DNA from: Bacteroidales bacterium
GTDB lineage: Bacteria; Bacteroidota; Bacteroidia; Bacteroidales; Paludibacteraceae
DNA: 13,247 nucleotides
Assembly: GCA_900771035.1 (NCBI GenBank)
Contig: CAAGML010000173.1
Span: 1 to 13,247 of the forward strand
Direction of reading: 5' to 3'
Below the pieces are notes generated by a model, which saw only the letters and a list, made by a program, of their open reading frames with translations, had not been told where the DNA came from and searched no databases. Below, piece by piece: positions 8,401-13,247 of the stretch (the stretch's first letter is position 1; the number at the start of each line of letters is the position of its first letter). The position numbers were made by a program, and so were the translations under genes.

Positions 8401-8615
8401 TTGGCTGTCGGTTGTTTGGAGCGACGGCTGTACCTTGAGGAGCGACGGCTGTACCTTGAGGAGCGACGGCTGTACCCTGGGGGGGCGACGGCTGTACCCT
8501 GAGGAGCGACGGCTGTACCCTGGGGGGCGACGGCTGTACCCTGGGGAGCAACAGCTGTACCCTGAGGGGCGACGGCTGTACCCTGAGGAGCTACTGATGT
8601 TTTCTGTGGTTCCAT
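5405..8615 (-). CDS. Membrane Ser/Thr protein kinase with C-terminal peptidoglycan-binding domain (frameshifted in repeat)
   Basis: The ATG at 8615 overlaps the previous gene's TAA as TAATG and opens MEPQKTSVAP, then PQGTAVA repeats. An extra base in the C7 tract at 8479-8485 shifts the frame; removing it gives one 1069-residue protein. As given, the downstream frame can only begin at a poor TTG (8551). Reconstructed numbering: kinase domain about 87-346 with glycine loop GRGSEG (100-105), Lys123 in ALKLY, catalytic loop HKDMKPAN (Asp204), DFG (224-226) and APE (249-251), so it should be catalytically competent. About 350-760 is an acidic helical region I cannot assign. Membrane segments lie near 765-789, 802-820, 824-846, 849-868 and 932-951. 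A PG_binding_1-type domain fills about 984-1053 (LNPGDKG...GDYGKGTALAV...YQKANGLEINGLAD). Five segments put the kinase inside and the wall-binding domain in the periplasm. This layout parallels PASTA kinases with a different sensor. The partner phosphatase and FHA reader are encoded downstream. Confidence 0.9.
8421..8610 (-). repeat. 21-bp tandem repeat array encoding (PQGTAVA)n in the kinase gene
   Basis: Eight consecutive units of GCGACGGCTGTACCYTGRGGR type (as read on +) begin at 8421, 8442, 8463, 8485, 8506, 8527, 8548 and 8569, followed by one degenerate unit at 8590-8610 (peptide PQKTSVA). Seven of the eight are exactly 21 bp, so they keep frame. The unit at 8463-8484 is 22 bp because its G run (8479-8485 on +) has seven Gs instead of six. 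Units vary at synonymous sites (CAA/CAG, CCT/CCC, GTC/GTT). The array lies between the start codon and the kinase domain, so its product is a flexible, Pro/Ala-rich N-terminal tail with one Thr per unit. Confidence 0.95.
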
Positions 8616-9526
8616 TATTCTCGTATATATGTTTTTTTCCCTTCTCTATAAGTTACATTTCTCACTGCACCTTCTGTGTCGGCTGACACAACCCCGTATT
8701 CAGTACACTCAACCCATTTCCCGCCGAACTCCTCGTATGCGCATTCCGAAGGATCATCGTGCAAAACTTTGCATTTGTTGCATTCCCAAGCCATTGGGTT
8801 GTTTCCGTTTGGTATGCCGTACCAAACCTCCTCAATAAGTTCTGTTACTGCAACTTTTCTTGCAGTGCAGTAGTTTCGTTGCTCCTGTGGTGTCATTCCT
8901 GCGGGTGGCAACATATCCTCCATGGCTTTTGTGGCTGCTGCTACTGCTGCTTGATATTCAGCCATTATATCCGCGCGTGTGCGTTTATTGCTTTTGGGTG
9001 TGGCTTTTGGCTTTTCTGATGGCTTAAATCCCACTTTTGCCATCATCTCCATCAATTTGCGGTCAGCCTCTTTCAACTCTTCCACCTCTTCGCTTGAAAC
9101 AGCTTCGTCACTCTGAAGCCCCTGCAGTTCTTCTTGCAGTTGTATCATCTGCGATATCAGTTTTGCGGTCTCTTGCACCTTTATGTCCTGCTTCGCACGT
9201 TCGACGGATTTTCGTGCGGCAAGTGTCACCGGTTGCCCGCAATGATTGCAGAATGCTCTAAGACTCAGTTGATGACAATGTGGGCAAACGACTCCTCCGA
9301 CAGGCACTCCGCACTCTGGGCAGTCAATGTCGTCAGAACGCAATGCGGCACCGCAGAATGTGCAGTAATCCACTAATTTTGCACCGCATACAGGACAAAA
9401 TTCCATCCCTTCTTCCACATGGGCACCACATTTGGGACATTTCCCTTTTGAATCATCACCGTTGTCTGCTGTTCTTACAGCAGTTTTGGTTTGCGTACGT
9501 TCGCGTTCTCTTATGTTCTCGTCCAT
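8615..9526 (-). CDS. Multi-zinc-ribbon protein with coiled coil
   Basis: A 303-residue soluble protein of unrecognised specific family. A charged N-terminus (1-28) precedes six CxxC/CxxC-like pairs (C30/C33, C44/C47, C55/C58, C69/C72, C81/C84, C93/C96), enough for three zinc ribbons. A Glu/Gln/Leu-rich helical stretch (about 105-165) is probably coiled coil, followed by a basic KPKATPKSNKRTR linker, an Ala-rich helix (about 185-205) and a C-terminal domain with C249/C252 plus C262 and C274, possibly a fourth metal site. The ATG lies 3 nt after the DUF1963 gene stop, and its TAA overlaps the kinase ATG as TAATG, so its synthesis is probably coupled to the kinase. Double zinc ribbons also start the FHA and AAA+ proteins, so this one is likely a cytoplasmic adaptor or scaffold; that role is inferred. 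DNA binding is possible but no specific DNA-binding fold is seen. Confidence 0.85.
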   Translation of the reverse strand: MDENIRERERTQTKTAVRTADNGDDSKGKCPKCGAHVEEGMEFCPVCGAKLVDYCTFCGAALRSDDIDCPECGVPVGGVVCPHCHQLSLRAFCNHCGQPVTLAARKSVERAKQDIKVQETAKLISQMIQLQEELQGLQSDEAVSSEEVEELKEADRKLMEMMAKVGFKPSEKPKATPKSNKRTRADIMAEYQAAVAAATKAMEDMLPPAGMTPQEQRNYCTARKVAVTELIEEVWYGIPNGNNPMAWECNKCKVLHDDPSECAYEEFGGKWVECTEYGVVSADTEGAVRNVTYREGKKTYIRE

Positions 9527-9529
9527 AAC

Positions 9530-10138
9530 CTAAAAAGAATGTAAATAGCACTTAATCTCTTTGTCTTTCATTACGAAACAAAGCATACCGCAATCGTAGA
9601 ACCGAAGTCCCCAGTCGTCCTCCTCATCTATCTGCAAGAGGGATGTCCATCCCTCGTACTGCTCTTCTATCTCGTCGAGATATGGCTTACCTAACAGTTT
9701 GAACCCTTCTTCCTTGTCGTGACATTCGCTGAAGGTTATCTGCTCGGCCTCAAGTCCAAACTCCGTGCCATCGTCATAGACTATCCTATGAGTATGAAGG
9801 TTGTTGCATGTTGGCGAGTAAAGCACCTTGAAATAGCGTTCGTCCCATTCGCCCATCCCTGGCTGAGCGAGGGCGTCGAGATTGCCCATGAAATAATCGA
9901 GACATCCGAAGAAATAGAGCATCCCTTCGTGCGGCAGTCTGTTCTGAGGGTCGTACGGTGCAATATCCTCAAGACGTATCTGGCAGATGAATGTCATCGG
10001 GTCATCCACGAGTTCGCCATCATCGTTGACCGCTACCTCTGGATAGTCGAGGGTGTCTGGCAGGTCAGGACAACCCCACATCTTTGAACAACCTGTGAGG
10101 TCACGGTCTGTCTTGTTGAAATTCAGTCTTATTGCCAT
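9530..10138 (-). CDS. DUF1963/YwqG-like protein
   Basis: 202 residues resembling the YwqG (DUF1963) family, whose biochemical role is unknown. The family's landmarks are visible: SKMWGCPDLPDTLDYP (18-33), DPMTFICQIRLEDIAPYDP (46-64), LPHEGMLYFFGC (68-79) and a C-terminal LLQIDEEDDWGLRFYDCGMLCF (167-188). Length is at the short end for the family. No signal peptide or membrane segment is seen; it is acidic and likely cytoplasmic. I use the ATG at 10138, 2 nt after the preceding stop; an in-frame TTG two codons earlier (10144) is the alternative. The stop is 3 nt before the zinc-ribbon gene. YwqG-like genes are often solitary housekeeping unknowns, so a position inside a phospho-signalling operon is informative, but it does not reveal the function. 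Confidence 0.82.
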   Translation of the reverse strand: MAIRLNFNKTDRDLTGCSKMWGCPDLPDTLDYPEVAVNDDGELVDDPMTFICQIRLEDIAPYDPQNRLPHEGMLYFFGCLDYFMGNLDALAQPGMGEWDERYFKVLYSPTCNNLHTHRIVYDDGTEFGLEAEQITFSECHDKEEGFKLLGKPYLDEIEEQYEGWTSLLQIDEEDDWGLRFYDCGMLCFVMKDKEIKCYLHSF

Positions 10139-10140
10139 AG

Positions 10141-12057
10141 TCAATCAAATATCACTCGTGGATTCATCTGATGGGGTGTGCGCCACTCAACCCCTAATTT
10201 TGCGAGGGCGGTCTTGCGTTCTGCCCAATACGAGAAGCAGAAGCCCATGCCATGCGGAATGTCCGTCAGATGACCGCAGGCAATCCTCTCTGCCTCATCC
10301 ACCACCTCTTCCCACTTCTTCGTCCATTCGACAGGGTCTTTTTTAAGATAACCCGACTGTGGTATCTCGTTCAGATGTCCAGCGTCCGCCAATGCGATAT
10401 TTTGTTCGTATAGAGCAATCTTGCGTTGCACCTCGTCCGAAAGTCCATGATTCTCACCATGAGCCTCTTCCATCTTGCGCAGTATCTTATGCTGAAGTCT
10501 GAGAAAATCAAGCTTCAGACGTGGGTGGTCGAGGATGAAATCAGCAAGTTCCTCGACAACCTTACTCAGCGAGTCTAAAGGCACATCTTCGTCCAGCAGA
10601 CTATCGGATATCTTCATAAACCTGCGGATAAAGCCTGCGTTCTCCCACTCCTTGTCGCGGTTGCGTACACGTTCCTTGACAGCCTCGGCCAATTCAACGC
10701 ACTCTTGCAGGCGCATGTCGATATCAGGATCCATCGTCCAGTCGTCCTCCTCAACCTCCCGTTCGGCAGCATGGAACGATTCGGGGTCGTCTATGATTGG
10801 TTCGTCATCGTCATCAATATCGTGATCGTCCATTATATCACCCACCTCATGCTCGTAGCGAGGTAGATAGATCTGCTCGATGGCAGAAGCATGTTCGGTC
10901 AGAAAGCCGTTCTTGTAGCCACGTATCACCTCCTCCAGCGTGTCGCCACCAAGCATAAGGCACCTATAAGCAGCGCCGTATGCAAACTGCTCATCATACT
11001 CTTCAGGGGCTGTATGGTCGTCCAGAATCATACGTACCACAGCCTCGTAGCATGACGTGTTGCGAAGAATCGAGCCACGGAGATAGAATGTGAATGCCCT
11101 CCCGAAGTCTTGTCTGAACCCCATTGCGCCTTCCTCGGAATAGGCGCCGAGATAATAGCAGCCCAAGCCATCGCCCAAGCGTGAAGTCATCGCAAGGTCT
11201 TCTTCCATCTGTTTGTGTATATGCTCCTTCTGCTCGTCTGTGCAATCATCATAGACCTCGTCGTCCACCAACAAAGAGTATGTGAGAAAACTGTCGGAAC
11301 ATGCGCATTCACGGCCACGGTCCATAATCTTCTCGTATTCAACCTTGTCAACGACATTGCCATTGTCGTCGCAACAAGAGAGGAACGCCAGATTGAAAAG
11401 CGCAGGCATATAGCCGTTGCCAAAGGCAGTCTCATACTCGTCCATTGCGGCACCTCTACGCCCCAACTCCCTGTCGGCATCAGCCATCAGGGAATACCAG
11501 CAAGGGTCAATCATCTTTCCTTCGGACTTGCACTTTTCAATATATTTCGTGATGTCATCACAAGCCTTCCGAGGGTCAGGATCAATGCCGTTGTTGCCAA
11601 ATATTCTATCGCGGAAAATCTGCTGTGCGGCTCTCTCGCTGCCTTCGTCCATCGCGCGTTTCAACTCGTCATGATATTTCGGCAAATCCACCTCGCCAAA
11701 GTCGCCATCCCTGTATGACAAGGCACGATATGCCCTTGCATCGGCAATTCCTGCCTTCATTGCCGACTCATAATATTTCACATACGTGTCAACAGAGTCC
11801 GGTTCAGGCATCAGACATTCATGCAACCTGCCGTATGCCAACTGCATGTATGGATTTCCCTGTTCAGCAGCCTTGCGGATACTATCCATGTCATCCTGGA
11901 GAATAGCCACATTGTTTGCCACACGAAGTATTTGCAAGAAACATACCTGGCTCACCTTGTCGGTGAGCACATCTTTCGATGCCTCGTGGAATGCCTCACG
12001 AATCTGACGGTTGCAGATTAGACTTTGCATTTTCTCTTGATTTGCTGCCATCATCAT
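10141..12057 (-). CDS. Sel1/TPR-like helical-repeat protein with acidic linker
   Basis: A 638-residue all-helical protein. Sel1-like/TPR-like units are recognisable in the first 350 residues: IRKAAEQGNPYMQLAYGRL (60-78), YESAMKAGIADARAYRALSY (96-115), DEYETAFGNGYMPALFNLAF (206-225) and LGDGLGCYYLGAYSEEGAMG (294-313). A strongly acidic stretch (about 407-438, with IDDDDEP) separates this from a C-terminal helical region (about 445-638) that I cannot assign. No signal peptide is seen, so it is probably cytoplasmic, unlike many secreted Sel1 proteins. Three ATGs in a row begin the gene (12057, 12054, 12051); the first overlaps the preceding TGA as ATGA. Sel1/TPR domains bind proteins, so a scaffold for the kinase/AAA+ partners is the simplest guess. 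The repeats are divergent, so the family call is moderate. Confidence 0.78.
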   Translation of the reverse strand: MMMAANQEKMQSLICNRQIREAFHEASKDVLTDKVSQVCFLQILRVANNVAILQDDMDSIRKAAEQGNPYMQLAYGRLHECLMPEPDSVDTYVKYYESAMKAGIADARAYRALSYRDGDFGEVDLPKYHDELKRAMDEGSERAAQQIFRDRIFGNNGIDPDPRKACDDITKYIEKCKSEGKMIDPCWYSLMADADRELGRRGAAMDEYETAFGNGYMPALFNLAFLSCCDDNGNVVDKVEYEKIMDRGRECACSDSFLTYSLLVDDEVYDDCTDEQKEHIHKQMEEDLAMTSRLGDGLGCYYLGAYSEEGAMGFRQDFGRAFTFYLRGSILRNTSCYEAVVRMILDDHTAPEEYDEQFAYGAAYRCLMLGGDTLEEVIRGYKNGFLTEHASAIEQIYLPRYEHEVGDIMDDHDIDDDDEPIIDDPESFHAAEREVEEDDWTMDPDIDMRLQECVELAEAVKERVRNRDKEWENAGFIRRFMKISDSLLDEDVPLDSLSKVVEELADFILDHPRLKLDFLRLQHKILRKMEEAHGENHGLSDEVQRKIALYEQNIALADAGHLNEIPQSGYLKKDPVEWTKKWEEVVDEAERIACGHLTDIPHGMGFCFSYWAERKTALAKLGVEWRTPHQMNPRVIFD

Positions 12058-13043
12058 TGATTTCTGATTTTATTACCCAGAATGAAACCGAATATACCGG
12101 TAAGTATGATTCCTATTGTCGTCTGCACGATGTTGAGCATGTCAACCAATGGGGAAACATCCTGAATTATTTCAGAATCCATCCCCGCCATGTTTTTCAG
12201 ACTGACTGCAAGTGCTTCTCCGTACTCCAGCATTGATATGTTTGAACAGAAAAACCATGCGAAAACAAAGACCGACAATGTGTATGTGACAATCATCCTG
12301 AACATGCTTTCGCCATAGCCGAACATTATTTCTGACAGGAAATTCATCAGTATCCGCCACGGCAATAGCATCTTCTCTTTCAGCGGTACGTTTCTTGACA
12401 TGAGTGAAACAGCCATGCGGCGAAGTTCCATCCTTCTGCCCTGCACGTATGCCCAGTTGCCGTCGGCAATAAAGCCATGGCCAGTCCAGAGAGCGCTGAA
12501 GTTCTTGTATATCTCCTCCGCCTCAGCCCACCGGTGTTTCAATGATTCGTCTGGGTTCCAGTCGGATTGTACGTTATTGTCGTTTGTCCGCTCGCCGAGC
12601 GACATGTCGTGCCAGTCCACAAGGAATTTTCGCCATGCCTTTTCGTCCTGCTGGATGATTCTTCCGTTTACAATATTGTTCTTCTTGATGAATGCGGAAT
12701 CTCCAAAATAGGTCTTATTCAGGCTGCACAACGATATTTTAGCGTTGCTGAAAAGTATTATCCCATCGAAAAACGTACGGTAGAAATCGCAATTGGTGAT
12801 TGTCGCATCCTCGAACGTGCCAGCTTCAAAACGGGCATATCTGAAATCTGTCCACTCTATCACGGCTCCACGAAAACGGCATTCCGTCAATGTCGTTTTC
12901 TTGAACGATGACGCACATATAATGGCTTTATCGAAGTTACACGATATCAACTCTGCATTTGTGAAATCGTACCTCTTCAGATTTTTCCCCGAAAAATCCT
13001 CTCCTTCAAGCCTATTCCCCGAAAAATCAAATTTACCGTTCAT
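12054..13043 (-). CDS. Pentapeptide-repeat protein with channel-like membrane domain
   Basis: 329 residues. Residues 5-98 are pentapeptide repeats with a Phe/Leu/Ile centre every five residues from 7 to 97 (F7, L12, F17, L22, F27, L32, F37 and so on); after a one-residue phase slip the pattern continues at 103-118. This predicts a right-handed quadrilateral beta-helix. A charged helical region (about 130-235) leads to two membrane segments (about 245-266 and 299-322). GYGESMFRMIVTYTL before the first, and LNIVQTTIGIILTGIFGFILG at the end, resemble the Ion_trans_2-like tail found in many pentapeptide-repeat membrane proteins, but the usual TxGYGD selectivity filter is absent: the loop reads NMAGMDSEIIQDVSP. 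The ATG lies 20 nt downstream of a strong promoter match, making it the first gene of the operon. Ion conduction is therefore doubtful; a membrane anchor or sensor is equally possible. Confidence 0.85.
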   Translation of the reverse strand: MNGKFDFSGNRLEGEDFSGKNLKRYDFTNAELISCNFDKAIICASSFKKTTLTECRFRGAVIEWTDFRYARFEAGTFEDATITNCDFYRTFFDGIILFSNAKISLCSLNKTYFGDSAFIKKNNIVNGRIIQQDEKAWRKFLVDWHDMSLGERTNDNNVQSDWNPDESLKHRWAEAEEIYKNFSALWTGHGFIADGNWAYVQGRRMELRRMAVSLMSRNVPLKEKMLLPWRILMNFLSEIMFGYGESMFRMIVTYTLSVFVFAWFFCSNISMLEYGEALAVSLKNMAGMDSEIIQDVSPLVDMLNIVQTTIGIILTGIFGFILGNKIRNQ

Positions 13044-13063
13044 CCGTTATCTTATTCGAGTTG

Positions 13064-13095
13064 CAAAGTTACGAATAATTTTTTGAACTGCCAAA
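13064..13095 (-). promoter_or_regulatory. Bacteroidetes-type promoter of the eight-gene operon
   Basis: On the - strand, TTTG (13095-13092), a 20-nt spacer and TAACTTTG (13071-13064) match the Bacteroidetes primary-sigma consensus TTTG / TAnnTTTG exactly at the defined positions. Transcription should start near 13057-13058, leaving a leader of only about 14 nt before the ATG at 13043. That leader (ATAAGATAACGG) has no Shine-Dalgarno site, as is common in this phylum. No second promoter is evident within the gene junctions, which are all 25 nt or less. Confidence 0.8.
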
Positions 13096-13153
13096 TGTTT
13101 TTGAAAAAAAATAGGCTCTATAACGTTTCGTGTGTATTATTTTCATACAAACT

Positions 13154-13203
13154 CAAAGCGCTGTAAACGCGACATAAATCAGCCTACGGTGTAAACCCTG
13201 GGT
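13154..13203. repeat. Probable Bacteroidetes interspersed intergenic repeat segment
   Basis: The stretch from AAAGCGCTGTAAACGCGACA through CAGCCTACGGTGTAAACCC to TGGGT has the pattern of short interspersed elements I recall from Bacteroidetes and other phyla: a CCCTGGGT/ACCCAGGG block, a CAGCC...GG block and a GACATAAAT-type link to a GCGCT...GCG pair. It contains the imperfect palindrome ACCCTGGGT (13195-13203). It encodes no plausible protein. Assignment is by memory of the pattern, not a database match. Confidence 0.35.
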
Positions 13204-13228
13204 AACAAGGCATTACCTATAAGGTATT

Positions 13229-13246
13229 CCCCTCTTTGGAGAGGGG
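13229..13246. terminator. GC-rich hairpin at the contig end
   Basis: CCCCTCT (13229-13235) and AGAGGGG (13240-13246) form a perfect 7-bp stem around a TTGG loop. It lies upstream of the operon promoter. It could be the terminator of a neighbouring gene beyond the contig edge or a repeat-type palindrome; the following bases are missing, so a U-tract cannot be checked. The smaller inverted repeat TACCT-ATA-AGGTA lies just before it (13214-13226). Confidence 0.4.
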
Positions 13247-13247
13247 C

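Noticed and set aside
5405..8551. Kinase gene starting at 8551 with a peptide MLPRVQPSPP...
   Set aside because: The start would be a TTG inside the repeat array, reading the repeats out of frame. The ATG at 8615 overlaps the upstream stop as TAATG and reads the repeats as PQGTAVA; the difference comes from one extra base in the C7 tract.
8421..8610. CRISPR array
   Set aside because: The 21-bp units are directly adjacent with no spacers, keep reading frame and encode a peptide repeat; no cas gene is nearby.
8388..8615. Separate 75-residue PQGTAVA-repeat protein
   Set aside because: It is the N-terminal part of the kinase, cut short by the frameshift; its Arg/Ser-rich end is out-of-frame repeat.
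8363..8686. Plus-strand 107-residue frame with LYPEGRR-type repeats
   Set aside because: It is the antisense reading of the 21-bp array in the kinase gene; no promoter or start context, and the periodicity is explained by the coding strand.
762..13043. Type VI secretion regulatory cluster
   Set aside because: The kinase/FHA/PP2C trio recalls PpkA/Fha/PppA, but no Tss, Hcp, VgrG or ClpV-type gene is present and the AAA+ protein is CbbX-like.

Overview
The window looks like a metagenomic contig end from a gut-type Bacteroidales (Bacteroides/Prevotella-like) genome. Three things point there: a textbook Bacteroidetes promoter (TTTG, 20-nt spacer, TAACTTTG) in front of the main operon, A-rich leaders without Shine-Dalgarno sites, and a CatA-type acetyltransferase that resembles Bacteroidales versions. 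The first 27 bases are not genomic: they match the 3' end of the Illumina TruSeq read-2 adapter, so the contig begins with library adapter and the first gene is cut there.

Layout. On the + strand at the left edge is a chloramphenicol-acetyltransferase-family gene missing only its first codon or codons (30-644). It faces a compact eight-gene operon on the - strand (13043 down to 762). In transcription order the operon encodes: (1) a pentapeptide-repeat protein with a two-helix, channel-like membrane end; (2) a Sel1/TPR-like helical-repeat protein with a very acidic segment; (3) a DUF1963/YwqG-like protein; (4) a multi-zinc-ribbon protein with a coiled coil; (5) a Hanks-type Ser/Thr kinase with five membrane segments and a C-terminal peptidoglycan-binding domain; (6) a zinc-ribbon protein with four ATPase modules, three of them CbbX/CbxX-like AAA+; (7) a zinc-ribbon FHA protein; (8) a PP2C phosphatase. 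Junctions are overlaps of 1-4 nt or gaps of 2-25 nt, so this is very probably one transcript with coupled translation. The 204 bases upstream of the operon hold the promoter, a probable Bacteroidetes interspersed-repeat segment and a hairpin cut off by the contig end.

How the parts may work together. Kinase (writer), FHA protein (phospho-threonine reader) and PP2C (eraser) form a complete Ser/Thr phospho-signalling set. The kinase is predicted to span the inner membrane with its peptidoglycan-binding domain in the periplasm, so it could sense the cell wall and relay the signal to a large AAA+ remodelling ATPase and the zinc-ribbon/helical-repeat adaptors. The clearest unusual link is a seven-residue motif, PQGTAVA. 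It is repeated eight times as a 21-bp tandem array at the kinase N-terminus and occurs once in the FHA protein just before its FHA domain, encoded there with different synonymous codons. One 21-bp unit in the kinase carries an extra base in a C7 tract and breaks the reading frame, which is either a slippage switch or an assembly error. I do not recognise this gene set as a named system. No TerD, vWA, T6SS or phage-defence nuclease gene is present, and the pathway's output is unknown.
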